64,000 nt of DNA from Gammaproteobacteria bacterium (GTDB taxonomy: Bacteria; Pseudomonadota; Gammaproteobacteria; JAABTG01): NCBI GenBank assembly GCA_034522055.1, contig JAXHLS010000002.1, forward strand, positions 1,674,001 to 1,738,000, given 5' to 3'. Below the pieces are notes generated by a model. The model was not told the DNA's origin, made no database searches, and saw nothing but the letters and a program-made list of their open reading frames with translations. Shown here one piece after another: positions 8,794 to 17,342 of the stretch (the stretch's first letter is position 1; each line of letters begins with the position of its first letter). A program made the position numbers and the translations under genes.

Positions 8794-9771
8794 ATGTTCC
8801 GCAGCGATAAGCGCTCACAGGACGGGGACGCACCCGCCGAGAAACGGGAAGGCCTGTTTTCGCGCCTGAAAAAGGGCCTCAGCCGCACCCGCGGCAACCT
8901 GACCGAAGGCCTGGCAACCCTGGTGCGGGGCAACCGCGCCGTCGATGACGACCTGCTGGAAGAACTCGAGACCCTGCTGCTCACCTCCGATGTCGGCGTG
9001 GAGGCCACCCGCGCCCTGGTGGACAACCTGTCCAGGCGGGTGGCCAGGAAAGAGCTGAAGGACGCCGATGTCCTCTATGAGACCCTGCGCCAGGACATGC
9101 TGCGCATTCTCAACCCTGTCACCAAGCCCATCGCCCTGTCCAGCCAACGCACCCGCCCCTTTGTGGTGCTCATGGTGGGGGTCAACGGCGCCGGCAAGAC
9201 CACCACCATCGGCAAGCTGGCCAAACGCTTCCAGAGCCTGGACCTGTCGGTGATGCTGGCAGCGGGAGACACCTTCAGGGCTGCGGCCGTGGAGCAGCTC
9301 CAGGCCTGGGGCGAGCGCAACGATGTGCCCGTAGTGGCCCAGCAGACCGGGGCGGACGCGGCCTCGGTGATCTACGACGCCCTGGACCGGGCCACCGCGC
9401 GAGGCATCGACGTCCTCATCGCGGACACCGCCGGGCGCCTCCATACTCAGGACAACCTCATGGAAGAACTCAAGAAAGTGAAACGGGTGCTGGGCAAGAT
9501 AGACCCCGAGGCCCCCCACGAAGTGCTGCTGGTGCTGGATGCCACCGCCGGCCAGAACGCCCTCGCCCAGGCCCGCCAGTTCCACCAGGCCGTCGGGGTC
9601 ACGGGCATCGTGCTCACCAAACTCGACGGCACCGCCAAGGGGGGCATCGTCTTCGCCCTGGCCAAGGAGTTGGGCCTGCCCCTGCGCTACATCGGCGTGG
9701 GCGAGGGCATCGAGGACATGCGGCCCTTCAAGGGCGCGGAATTCATCGACGCCCTGTTCGCCCGGGAGTGA
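8794..9771 (+). CDS. ftsY: Signal recognition particle receptor FtsY
   Basis: FtsY is the membrane-associated GTPase that receives SRP-ribosome complexes and hands nascent membrane proteins to SecYEG. The 325-residue protein has a short charged N-terminal A region, a helical N domain (about 30-110) and the G domain. The GTPase motifs are GVNGAGKTTT (from about 128), the insertion-box DTFRAAA, DTAGR and TKLDG. The C-terminus GVGEGIEDMRPF is typical. The ATG at 8794 was chosen because upstream in-frame codons encode unrelated sequence. The acidic A domain is much shorter than in E. coli, as in many other bacteria. It is the first gene of ftsY-ftsE-ftsX. Confidence 0.96.
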   Translation: MFRSDKRSQDGDAPAEKREGLFSRLKKGLSRTRGNLTEGLATLVRGNRAVDDDLLEELETLLLTSDVGVEATRALVDNLSRRVARKELKDADVLYETLRQDMLRILNPVTKPIALSSQRTRPFVVLMVGVNGAGKTTTIGKLAKRFQSLDLSVMLAAGDTFRAAAVEQLQAWGERNDVPVVAQQTGADAASVIYDALDRATARGIDVLIADTAGRLHTQDNLMEELKKVKRVLGKIDPEAPHEVLLVLDATAGQNALAQARQFHQAVGVTGIVLTKLDGTAKGGIVFALAKELGLPLRYIGVGEGIEDMRPFKGAEFIDALFARE

Positions 9772-9796
9772 TCGGAACCCACGGCGGGCCGTGCCC

Positions 9797-10462
9797 ATGA
9801 TCCGCTTCGAACAGGTCGCCAAGCGCTATGCCACCGGCCACGACGGCCTCGCCGCGGTGAGTTTCCACATGGCCCGGGGCGAGATGGCCTTTCTCACCGG
9901 CCCTTCCGGGGCCGGCAAGAGCACCCTGCTGCGCCTCATCGGTCTCATCGAACGCCATACCCGCGGCCAGGTGATGGTGGGGGGCCAGAACCTCCAGCGC
10001 ATCCAGGGCCGCCGCGTGGCCTACTACCGCCGCAATCTCGGCATCATCTTCCAGGACCACCGCTTGCTGCTGGACCGCACGGTATTCGACAACGTGGCCC
10101 TGCCCCTGGTGGTGGCGGGTCACCGCCGCGGCGACATCGAGCGCCGGGTGCGGGCGGCCCTCGACCAGGTGGGCCTGCTGGGCAAGGAGCGGCTCTTTCC
10201 CGTGACCCTGTCGGGGGGCGAACAACAGCGTGTGGGTATTGCACGCGCGGTGGTGAACAAGCCCCCCCTGCTGCTGGCGGACGAGCCGACAGGCAACCTG
10301 GACCCTGAGCTGTCCCAGGAGATCATGAGCCTGTTCGAGCGCTTCAATCAGGTGGGGGTCACGGTGCTCATCGCGACCCACGACGTGGATCTGATCCGGC
10401 GCATGGGCCACCGGGAGATCCGCCTGCGGGACGGGCGCCTGGCGACGCAGGGCGCGTCATGA
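9797..10462 (+). CDS. ftsE: Cell division ATP-binding protein FtsE
   Basis: FtsE is the ATPase of the FtsEX complex, which couples divisome activity to septal peptidoglycan hydrolysis through EnvC-like activators. The 221-residue protein has Walker [10 protein letters not shown] (35-43), the Q-loop in IIFQDHRLL, the signature LSGGEQQR, Walker [13 protein letters not shown] and the H-loop ATHDVD. The ATG at 9797 is 26 bp after the ftsY stop. The stop overlaps the ftsX start by 4 bp (ATGA), so FtsE and FtsX synthesis should be coupled. Confidence 0.97.
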   Translation: MIRFEQVAKRYATGHDGLAAVSFHMARGEMAFLTGPSGAGKSTLLRLIGLIERHTRGQVMVGGQNLQRIQGRRVAYYRRNLGIIFQDHRLLLDRTVFDNVALPLVVAGHRRGDIERRVRAALDQVGLLGKERLFPVTLSGGEQQRVGIARAVVNKPPLLLADEPTGNLDPELSQEIMSLFERFNQVGVTVLIATHDVDLIRRMGHREIRLRDGRLATQGAS

Positions 10463-11439
10463 GTCTGCGCACGGTCCAATTTTCCAGTGGCTCCCGGGGT
10501 GGCGGTCGACGCCTGACGGATCCCGTCACGGGCTGGCTGTTACGGCACCTTCAAGTCCTCATCTCCACCCTCGGAAGTCTCTCCCGCAGCCCCTCGAATA
10601 CCCTCATGACGGCCGCCGTGGTGGGGATCGCCCTGGCCCTGCCGTCGGCCCTCTACAAGCTGCTGGAGAACGGCGAAGCGGTGCGCCGGGGCCTCGAGGG
10701 CAGCGCCCAGATATCCCTTTTCCTCCACCGGGAGGTGGACGTGGCCCGTGGCCGCGCCTTCGCCGCGGAACTCGCGGCGCGCGACGACCTGGCCGCCGTA
10801 CGCTATATCTCGCCGGACGCGGCCCTGGCCGAGTACCAGGAGATGTCGGGGCTGACGGACGTGCTGGAGGTGATGGACCATAACCCCCTGCCGGCGGTGG
10901 TGGTGGTGATACCGGTGGCGGAACGCGCGGGGGTCGAGGCGGTGCGCGACCTGGTCGCCGAGTTCGCCGCCACCGCCGAAGTGGAGCTGGCCCAGTTCGA
11001 CCAGGAGTGGGTGCGGCGCCTGGACGGCCTCACCGCCCTGTTCGAACGCGGCGTAGCCATCATCACCGCCCTGCTGGGGGCTGCGGTGTTGCTCATCGTG
11101 GGCAATACCATCCGCCTCACCATCAACACCCGGCGCCAGGAGATCGAGGTCGCGAAACTGGTGGGTGCCACGGATGCCTTCGTGCGCCGCCCCTTCCTCT
11201 ATACCGGACTGTGGTTCGGCATCCTGGGGGCCCTGCTGGCCTGGCTGCTGGTGGCCATCGCCCTCGAGCTCCTGAGCGGCCCGGTCAACCGCCTCGCGGC
11301 CCTGTATTACAGCGATTTCCGGCTGCTCACCGTCACCCTCACGGACGGCCTGCTGGTGACCGCGGCGGGCGCCACCCTCGGCCTCGTGGGATCATGGCTC
11401 GCGGTGGGCCGCCACCTACAGGAAATCCAGCCTTCCTGA
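10459..11439 (+). CDS. ftsX: Cell division protein FtsX
   Basis: FtsX is the inner-membrane permease-like subunit of FtsEX. The 326-residue protein has a cytoplasmic N-terminus, a first membrane segment near residues 47-65, and a large periplasmic loop (about 70-190) that contacts the amidase activator. Three further membrane helices follow in the C-terminal half, around VAIITALLGAAVLLIVGNT, LWFGILGALLAWLLVAIAL and the last ~25 residues before VGRHLQEI. NTRRQEIEVAKLVGAT is the conserved post-TM2 cytoplasmic block. In most Gammaproteobacteria rpoH follows ftsX; here a 203 bp repeat and an unrelated minus-strand gene follow instead. Confidence 0.96.
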   Translation: MSLRTVQFSSGSRGGGRRLTDPVTGWLLRHLQVLISTLGSLSRSPSNTLMTAAVVGIALALPSALYKLLENGEAVRRGLEGSAQISLFLHREVDVARGRAFAAELAARDDLAAVRYISPDAALAEYQEMSGLTDVLEVMDHNPLPAVVVVIPVAERAGVEAVRDLVAEFAATAEVELAQFDQEWVRRLDGLTALFERGVAIITALLGAAVLLIVGNTIRLTINTRRQEIEVAKLVGATDAFVRRPFLYTGLWFGILGALLAWLLVAIALELLSGPVNRLAALYYSDFRLLTVTLTDGLLVTAAGATLGLVGSWLAVGRHLQEIQPS

Positions 11440-11531
11440 GTTCCGGCAAACTCGATGTAAGCTTCTGCGCCGGCCCTTGAGCATGCGGAAGAGGTCCATG
11501 CCGCCGCCGCGCAAGGCCCGGGTCTACCGGA

Positions 11532-11734
11532 ACATTAATGTGAAAGTCGCGAAGCACGAACTCCCCCTCTCCCTCTGGGACAAATCCGTCGGGAACGGAT
11601 TTGAACGCGCCTCGGCGCGGCCCGCAGGGCGAAGGGCAGGATGCCCGGAGTACAGGGATGGGGTGAGGGTACGAACATGGCGATACGCGCTCCTCTTTCA
11701 TCATCTTGGGCGGCGCGTATCGCCATGAGAGTTA
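11532..11734. repeat. 203 bp structured repeat, copy A
   Basis: This segment matches the reverse complement of 59976-60178 over 203 bp without gaps, with about 11 differences by eye. It contains two strong hairpins. CAAATCCGT pairs with ACGGATTTG around 11580-11604. CATGGCGATACGCGC pairs perfectly with GCGCGTATCGCCATG near 11676-11727. Its right end (TAACTCTCATGG on the minus strand) supplies the TAA stop of the DUF3365 cytochrome gene. The left end is a variant of the dispersed TTTCGCG/TTTCGTG repeat. Open frames through it are not believable genes. Confidence 0.9.
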
Positions 11735-12307
11735 TCTTGCCATCCGCCTGGACAGGGTGAAGGCGCCACGGATGTCGCCTGGCGCGAAACCCCGGGCCTC
11801 ATCCTGAGGATAGAGTTCCGCGATCTTCGCCTCCACCTCCGGGGGTACCGATTCACCGCCGTGGCATACCATGCACACCTCGCCCTGGGGGATGGCCTTC
11901 ATGTAGCGGAATACCTGGCCGTCCGCAGTGTCTCGCAACTCGGCGTACTCCATGGTCGCGGGATCCTGGCCTTCCTCCCTGCGGGCCTCGAACCATTTAA
12001 GCACCTTGCGTTCCCAGGCATCGGGCGCATTGTCGGCATTGCGCAGCCTGAGGCTGGTGCGCCCCACCTCCCAGCCGCTGATCTTCGACGCATCCGTCGC
12101 GATGGCAGGGGCCTGGACGTTGCAGACATCCAATGCGTGGACCGGCCCGCCGGACTTCATGCCCGCCTGCAATTCGCCCTTGAGGGTGGTAAAGAAGCCC
12201 TTGACGATGCCCCGCGCATCCGCCGACAGGGCCTCGGTATCGGCCCCCGCATACACAGAAGCCCCGCAGAGCACGGAGGCCACCAATACCACAATCCTGA
12301 TTTTCAT
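11732..12307 (-). CDS. DUF3365 (Tll0287-like) c-type haem protein
   Basis: This 191-residue periplasmic protein has a signal peptide (MKIRIVVLVASVLCGASVYA). A DUF3365/Tll0287-like domain with a PAS-like fold follows, with a single haem-c motif CMVCH near residue 148. The CNVQAP and RLRNADNAPDAWE segments are typical of the family. Members are proposed redox or ligand sensors or electron carriers; no specific partner is evident. The start at 12307 has a GGGAGA ribosome-binding site, and the longer frame adds residues in front of the signal peptide. The stop codon lies exactly at the boundary of repeat copy A, so the C-terminus may have been set by repeat insertion. Confidence 0.87.
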   Translation of the reverse strand: MKIRIVVLVASVLCGASVYAGADTEALSADARGIVKGFFTTLKGELQAGMKSGGPVHALDVCNVQAPAIATDASKISGWEVGRTSLRLRNADNAPDAWERKVLKWFEARREEGQDPATMEYAELRDTADGQVFRYMKAIPQGEVCMVCHGGESVPPEVEAKIAELYPQDEARGFAPGDIRGAFTLSRRMAR

Positions 12308-12716
12308 CTGCCTGTCTCCCATGGTCCATTTGCTGAATAGCTGTTCCGACACGATCTTCGGGGTGCGGAGATATCACAACGGCTGATACCCCCGTTTGGT
12401 TCATTCTTCAACCATCCCGCCCCCAAACCATCTCGCCGATCTTTCGCGTCCTTTCGCGTCCTTTCGCGTCCTTTCGCGTCTTTCGTGGCCATGCTTCTCA
12501 CGGTAGCCTGTCGGGGTGAGCTTACGAACCCCAACGGGTATTCGCCAGCTTCATGGTCATGTTGGGGTTCGTTCCTCACCCCAACCTACGCGCTCGCAGA
12601 TGTTTCGCGTCCTTTCGCGTCTTTGGTGGTTGAAGCGCTTAAAACCATGATCCATGTTTCATCATGACGGGACCATATCTCCGCGTCGATGACCGGTCAA
12701 TCCGACTCTGGAGGGG
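12308..12716. repeat. Intergenic repeats, two TTTCGCG copies and a large inverted repeat
   Basis: No gene is seen in this 409 bp gap. It holds an expanded copy of the dispersed repeat at 12441-12490 (four CTTTCGCGTC units then TTTCGTGG) and a second copy at 12603-12632, both in plus orientation. Between them is a ~25 bp inverted repeat. The left arm (12510-12535) starts GTCGGGGTGAG and ends GAACCCCAAC; the right arm (12561-12585) is its near-perfect complement. It should form a strong stem-loop in RNA or DNA. Confidence 0.8.
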
Positions 12717-13457
12717 TTACATGGGGCCACCGTCCCTCGCTATCAGGGGCTCCATGGCGCGCAACAGGGTCTTGAACAGGTGCGGATTGCGAGTCTCCTC
12801 CGCCGCCAGCAGCCCTTTCATATGGGCCCGCTGGGTAGGTTTGGTGAAACAGGCCGGACAACTGTCCTGCACCACGGGCAGACCGGCCGTCTGGGCGAAG
12901 TCCCGCAGCTGGCGTTCGCGCACCGCCACCAGGGGGCGAACCACCCGGATATCCCCGGCATCCACCCGATAGTGGGCCTTCATGGTATTCAGGCGACCCT
13001 CGTGAAAGGCCGACATCATGAAACTCTCGGCCAGGTCGTCCAGATGCTGCCCGAGGGCCAGCACCCCGTAACCCTCGTCACGCATCACCCGGTACATGAT
13101 GCCGCGCTTGATGCGTGCGCAGAAACTGCAGAAGGAATCCTTTTTCATGCTGCGGCCCGCCAATCCCTCGAGGTCCTCCCGCTCGTAGTAATAAGGGACA
13201 CCGAGGTCCCGCAGATAGGGTGCGAGTACCGAGGGGTCGAAGCCCTCGATCTGCGGGTCCACGGTGATGGCGGCTAGGTCAAAGGAGACGGGGGCATGGC
13301 GCCGCAGATGACCCAGCACCTGGAGCAGAGACAGGGAATCCTTGCCGCCGGAAAGGCCGAGCATCACCCGGTCGCCGTGGCGGATCATGCCATAGCGGGC
13401 GATGACCCGGCCCACGGGCCTGAGGACGGACTTGGGGGGCGTGGTGAAGTCGACCAT
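12717..13457 (-). CDS. ttcA: tRNA 2-thiocytidine(32) synthetase TtcA
   Basis: TtcA uses ATP and a [4Fe-4S] cluster to thiolate cytidine 32 in certain tRNAs. The 246-residue product has the PP-loop SGGKDS (36-41), the cysteine pair in FCSFC near residue 110, and the later Cys in DSCPACF, which together match the cluster ligands of TtcA. LGQHLDDLAESF is the family motif following the PP-loop domain. The ATG at 13457 was chosen over an upstream in-frame ATG because MVDF-TTPPK leads directly into the conserved N-terminus. It is a stand-alone gene, divergent from typA and flanked on both sides by dispersed repeats. Confidence 0.93.
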   Translation of the reverse strand: MVDFTTPPKSVLRPVGRVIARYGMIRHGDRVMLGLSGGKDSLSLLQVLGHLRRHAPVSFDLAAITVDPQIEGFDPSVLAPYLRDLGVPYYYEREDLEGLAGRSMKKDSFCSFCARIKRGIMYRVMRDEGYGVLALGQHLDDLAESFMMSAFHEGRLNTMKAHYRVDAGDIRVVRPLVAVRERQLRDFAQTAGLPVVQDSCPACFTKPTQRAHMKGLLAAEETRNPHLFKTLLRAMEPLIARDGGPM

Positions 13458-13838
13458 GGAACGAGTGTAAGGAACTGGGGTGCCGAGGCCAAACGGCGAA
13501 AGGCGGTAACCACGAAACAGGCGAAACAACACGAAAAGGAGAAATGTCCGAGAGGTGGGTTGGGTGGAACCCGCGCCGTGGTTCGCCCGCCACGGCGGGT
13601 GGGCTGAGCCAGGCCGTCAAATGCGTAACTACGAAAGACGCGAAAGGCGCGAAACGAAGAAAAGGCCAGGGAGGTGGGTAGGGAGGAACAAGCACCGCGG
13701 TTCCACCGTCCGGGTCGGAAGGGTATCACGCGGCAGGCGAATGGCGGACCATTCACCATTCACTATTCCCTATTCCCTTTCACTCTTCGTGCTTCAAAAA
13801 GGTCTATAATCCCGCGCTTATCCAAGGACCCCCAAGAC
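13458..13838. repeat. Divergent ttcA/typA gap with tandem repeat units
   Basis: This 381 bp gap has no gene. Two minus-orientation copies of the dispersed repeat lie at 13507-13537 and 13625-13654 (118 bp apart). Each is followed by a similar GAGGTGGGT-GGGAGGAAC-CCGCGGTTC type block, so a ~118 bp unit seems to have been duplicated and has diverged. A GCCGTGG-CCACGGC hairpin lies near 13571-13595. The typA promoter occupies the right end. Confidence 0.75.
13805..13810 (+). promoter_or_regulatory. Candidate typA -10 element
   Basis: A perfect TATAAT lies 29 bp upstream of the typA ATG. No strong -35 is visible at 16-18 bp spacing. The same TATAATCCCGCG context is found upstream of ftsY, at 8669. 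Confidence 0.4.
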
Positions 13839-15650
13839 ATGCCAGCCAATCTTCGCAACGTCGCCATCATCGCCCACGTGGACCATGGCAAAACCACCCT
13901 CGTAGACCAGCTGCTCAGGCAGTCGGGTTCCCTCAGCGAGCGGGGGGAACAGGTGGAGCGGGTGATGGACTCCAATGACCTCGAGCGGGAGCGCGGGATC
14001 ACCATCCTGTCCAAGAACACCGCCGTCACCTGGGGCGAGTTCCGCATCAATATCGTAGACACCCCCGGCCACGCCGATTTCGGCGGCGAGGTGGAGCGGG
14101 TCCTTTCCATGGTGGATTCGGTCTTGCTGCTGGTGGACGCCGTGGATGGCCCTATGCCCCAGACCCGTTTCGTCACCCAGAAGGCCCTGGAGAAAGGCTT
14201 CCGCCCCATCGTGGTCATCAACAAGGTGGACCGCCCCAGCGCCCGCCCCGATTGGGTGCTGGATCAGACCTTCGACCTCTTCGACCGCCTGGGCGCCGAC
14301 GACCAGCAGCTCGACTTCTCGGTCGTCTATTGTTCCGCGCTCCAAGGCTATGCCGGCGTGGATCCCAGCGTCCGCGAGGGTGACATGGCGCCCCTTTTCG
14401 AGGTCATCGTGGACCAGGTGCCCACGCCTCCGGTATCCCTGGAGGGGACGTTGCAGTTCCAGGTCAGCTCTCTCGATTACAACAGTTACGTGGGCGTCAT
14501 CGGCATCGCCCGTATCGCCCGCGGCCGGCTGGTGCGCAACGCTCCGGTGGCCGTGCTGCGCCGCGACGGCAGCCGCCACAACGGCCGGGTGTCGAAGATC
14601 TACGGCTTCAAGGGCCTGGAGCGCGTCGAGGTCCAGGAGGCGGCGGCGGGAGACATTATCGCCTTCGCCGGCATTGAGGACCTGCATATCTCCGACACTC
14701 TGTGCGAACCGGGCCACGAGGAGGCACTGCCGCCCCTGACGGTGGACGAGCCCACCGTGAGCATGACCTTCCAGGTCAACGACTCCCCCTTCGCCGGCCG
14801 CGAGGGCAAATATGTCACCTCCCGCCAGGTGCGGGAACGGCTGTCCCGGGAGCTGCTGCACAACGTCGCCCTGCGGGTGGAGGATACGGAGGACCCGGAC
14901 CGCTTCCGGGTATCGGGCCGGGGCGAGCTGCACCTCGGGATCCTGATCGAAAACATGCGCCGCGAGGGCTACGAGTTGGGGGTATCCCGGCCGGAGGTGA
15001 TCCTGCGGGAGGTGGATGGCATGGCCCACGAGCCCTACGAGCAGGTCACGGTGGACGTGGAGGATCAGCACCAGGGCGCGGTCATGGAGCACCTGGGGTC
15101 CCGGGGCGCGGATCTGAAGGACATGGTGCCCGACGGCCGCGGCCGCGTGCGCCTGGACTTCATCATCCCGGCCCGCGGCCTCATCGGCTTCCGCACCGAG
15201 TTCCTGTCCGCGACCTCGGGCACCGGCCTGCTCTACAGCGTCTTCGACCACTACGGCCCCGCCAAGGCGGGGGAATTCGGGCGGCGCTCCAACGGCGTAC
15301 TCATCGCCAACGGCAACGGCAGGGCCCTGGGTTATGCCCTGTTCAATCTCCAGGAGCGGGGGCGGCTGTTCGCGGCCCCGGGGGACGAGGTCTACGAGGG
15401 CATGATCGTGGGCCAGCACAAGCGGGAGAACGACCTCACCGTCAATCCTCTCAAGGCCAAGCAGCTCACTAATATCCGCGCCGCGGGCACCGACGAGAAC
15501 ATCCTGTTGACGCCGGCCTTCAAAATGACCCTGGAACAGGCCCTCGAGTTCATCGACGACGATGAGCTGGTGGAGGTGACGCCGAAGGCCATCCGCCTGC
15601 GCAAGAAGCACCTCAAGGAACACGAGCGCAAGCGCGCCGCCCGGGGCTAG
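13839..15650 (+). CDS. typA: Ribosome-associated GTPase TypA/BipA
   Basis: TypA (BipA) is an EF-G-like translational GTPase that aids 50S assembly and stress adaptation. The 603-residue protein has G1 [10 protein letters not shown] (from residue 12), the switch I region around [10 protein letters not shown]3 [15 protein letters not shown], and G4 NKVDRP. Beta-barrel, domain III and domain V segments follow, then the BipA-specific C-terminal domain ([31 protein letters not shown]). The basic tail ends [10 protein letters not shown]. The ATG at 13839 starts the conserved [17 protein letters not shown]. It is followed after 3 bp by dtd, probably in one transcript. Confidence 0.97.
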   Translation: MPANLRNVAIIAHVDHGKTTLVDQLLRQSGSLSERGEQVERVMDSNDLERERGITILSKNTAVTWGEFRINIVDTPGHADFGGEVERVLSMVDSVLLLVDAVDGPMPQTRFVTQKALEKGFRPIVVINKVDRPSARPDWVLDQTFDLFDRLGADDQQLDFSVVYCSALQGYAGVDPSVREGDMAPLFEVIVDQVPTPPVSLEGTLQFQVSSLDYNSYVGVIGIARIARGRLVRNAPVAVLRRDGSRHNGRVSKIYGFKGLERVEVQEAAAGDIIAFAGIEDLHISDTLCEPGHEEALPPLTVDEPTVSMTFQVNDSPFAGREGKYVTSRQVRERLSRELLHNVALRVEDTEDPDRFRVSGRGELHLGILIENMRREGYELGVSRPEVILREVDGMAHEPYEQVTVDVEDQHQGAVMEHLGSRGADLKDMVPDGRGRVRLDFIIPARGLIGFRTEFLSATSGTGLLYSVFDHYGPAKAGEFGRRSNGVLIANGNGRALGYALFNLQERGRLFAAPGDEVYEGMIVGQHKRENDLTVNPLKAKQLTNIRAAGTDENILLTPAFKMTLEQALEFIDDDELVEVTPKAIRLRKKHLKEHERKRAARG

Positions 15651-15653
15651 ATC

Positions 15654-16103
15654 GTGGTGGCATTGCTGCAACGGGTGGAATCCGCCTATGTCGAGGTGGA
15701 GGGGACACGCATCGCCGCCATCGGCGGCGGGCTGCTCGCCTTCATCGGCGTGGAACGCCAGGACACCGACAAGACGGCACGGCGCCTGGCGGAACGGGTA
15801 ACCGGCTACCGGATATTCCCCGACGCCGCGGGGCGTATGAACCTGGGCCTCGACGACGCGGGCGGACAACTGCTCGCGGTGCCCCAGTTCACGCTGGCCG
15901 CCGACACCCGCAAGGGCATGCGGCCCAGCTTCACGCCGGCCGCATCTCCCGCCGCGGGCGAGCGCCTGTTCCAGGGTTTCTGCGCCGCCTGCAGGGACCT
16001 GGGCGTGGCTCCCGCCAGCGGCCGCTTCGGTGCAGACATGCGGGTCGGGCTGGTGAACGACGGCCCGGTGACCTTCTGGCTGCAGGTGGGAGAACCATCA
16101 TGA
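15654..16103 (+). CDS. dtd: D-aminoacyl-tRNA deacylase
   Basis: DTD hydrolyses D-aminoacyl-tRNAs (and Gly-tRNAAla) to keep D-amino acids out of translation. The 149-residue product matches the usual size. It shows the N-terminal ALLQRVESAYVEVEG strand pair, the active-site segment PQFTLAADTRKGMRPSF, and the C-terminal motif NDGPVTFWL. The start is one of two adjacent GTG codons (15654 or 15657), 3 bp after the typA stop. The stop overlaps the start of the next gene by 4 bp. Confidence 0.95.
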   Translation: MVALLQRVESAYVEVEGTRIAAIGGGLLAFIGVERQDTDKTARRLAERVTGYRIFPDAAGRMNLGLDDAGGQLLAVPQFTLAADTRKGMRPSFTPAASPAAGERLFQGFCAACRDLGVAPASGRFGADMRVGLVNDGPVTFWLQVGEPS

Positions 16104-16744
16104 CACGCGCCATGCACCTTCCATACATCCTGGGCGCGTGCCTGCTGGCCGGCTGCGGCGGCGGTCCTGAGGAGGCACCGCCCTGGGAGGTGGAACGACT
16201 GGCCGACGGGGGCATCGAGGCCCTGGGCCTGCGCCCGGGCGAGAGCACCATGGGGGAGGCCCTGGCCCGCTTCGGGCGCCGTGTCGAGGCCGCCCTGTTC
16301 GAGTCCAGGGACGGCGAACTCACCGTCGAGGCCCATTACGGTTCGGTGCGGGTGGCCGCAATCGCGGGCCGGCTGTTCCTGTCCCTGGACCTTGAACCAG
16401 GCACTCTCGAGGCCCTGAAGCAGGCCAGTCCCAACCACATGCCTCAGCCCAGCGGCGGCCGGCGCCACGAACTGGACGCCGCCTTCGGCGACGTGCTGCT
16501 GGATGAAACCATCCGCGTGGTGAGCTTCGCACCCCAGGCGACGGTGACGGAGGAGACCCTGGCGGCACGCTTCGGTGAACCCGCCGAGCGGGTTACCGCC
16601 GCGGACGACTCGCGCCATCTGCTCTACCCGGCCCTGGGCACGGACGTGCTGGTGGAGCCGGAGGGCAACGTGATCATTCAGTACGTGCATCCCCGGGACT
16701 TCGACTGGTTACGGCGACGCCAGGATCTGCCCGCGGGGCCTTAG
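16100..16744 (+). CDS. Hypothetical lipoprotein
   Basis: This 214-residue protein starts with a lipoprotein signal: LGACLLAGC gives a lipobox with Cys at about residue 18. The mature part has two similar-looking blocks near residues 45-90 and 135-180 (an LRPGEST-EALARFG type start and LLDETIRVVSF-LAARFGEPAERV). This suggests a duplicated BLIP/SmpA-like fold, but that is tentative. It is probably anchored to the outer or inner membrane on the periplasmic side. Translation is coupled to dtd (ATGA overlap). No specific function can be given. Confidence 0.8.
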   Translation: MTRAMHLPYILGACLLAGCGGGPEEAPPWEVERLADGGIEALGLRPGESTMGEALARFGRRVEAALFESRDGELTVEAHYGSVRVAAIAGRLFLSLDLEPGTLEALKQASPNHMPQPSGGRRHELDAAFGDVLLDETIRVVSFAPQATVTEETLAARFGEPAERVTAADDSRHLLYPALGTDVLVEPEGNVIIQYVHPRDFDWLRRRQDLPAGP

Positions 16745-16793
16745 AAATAAGGCCCGATCGGGGCGGTGCTTTCCGGGAGAGGGAAACGCTCCG

Positions 16794-17342
16794 TCAGGGG
16801 GTGAGTTCCACCGTGACGTCAGAGCGGGGATCCTGGGATACGAAGCCGCGGCCGCGGATCCGCCAGGCCTTGTCCGGCGGATCGAGGCTGATGTTCCAGT
16901 TGCCCGGCGCCAGGGGTGCCTGGAGTTCGCCCGTGTAGCCATCGTCCACCGCCGTGAGGGTGAGATCGACATCGAACTGGGCGCGGGTGGCGTGGCGCAG
17001 GGCGAGGGTGAGTTCCGGCGCATCGGCGGGCACGTTGCCCGCAAACTCGAAATCCACTTCGCCGCCGCCGGGCGCCAACACCAACTCGCCCGCCAACCCC
17101 ATCTGGCGGGCCGCCACCATGCGGTCCGTGCGCGCCTGGATGGCCACGCCGGTGTCATAGAAGTCGTCTTTCACCAGCCCGTCCGGATCCTGCATGGCGA
17201 TATAGAGGGTCGTGAAACTGGCTACCACGGAGGCCAGGGGCAGGGCAATGAGGACCCACGGCCATATGTGTCTATACCAGGGGCGATCATCCATGACATC
17301 CGGCAGAGGGCTCCAGCCACGACGGGGACGCTGGAAGCTCAT
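16794..17342 (-). CDS. FixH family protein (cbb3 oxidase assembly)
   Basis: This 182-residue membrane-anchored protein has a short N-terminal cytoplasmic stretch and one membrane segment (about 27-47). A periplasmic beta-rich FixH-type domain follows, with D-GLVKDDFYDTG near residue 55. FixH/CcoH proteins help mature or stabilise the cbb3-type cytochrome oxidase. It lies directly downstream of ccoG with a 4 bp overlap, as in fixGH clusters. A second in-frame Met (residue 17, MDDRPWYRHIWPW) would give a shorter protein still containing the membrane segment, so the exact start is uncertain. Confidence 0.87.
   Translation of the reverse strand: MSFQRPRRGWSPLPDVMDDRPWYRHIWPWVLIALPLASVVASFTTLYIAMQDPDGLVKDDFYDTGVAIQARTDRMVAARQMGLAGELVLAPGGGEVDFEFAGNVPADAPELTLALRHATRAQFDVDLTLTAVDDGYTGELQAPLAPGNWNISLDPPDKAWRIRGRGFVSQDPRSDVTVELTP

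Noticed and set aside
11477-11728. 83-codon open frame after ftsX
   Set aside because: It runs through repeat copy A, and the reverse frame of copy B gives similar peptides. No protein-like features are present.
13872-13887. CACGTGGACC in typA as a parS site
   Set aside because: It encodes the invariant HVDHGK motif and matches parS only at the CACGTGGA core.
13818-15869. 683-codon minus-strand open frame opposite typA and dtd
   Set aside because: It is antisense to two well-recognised genes and has no domain features.
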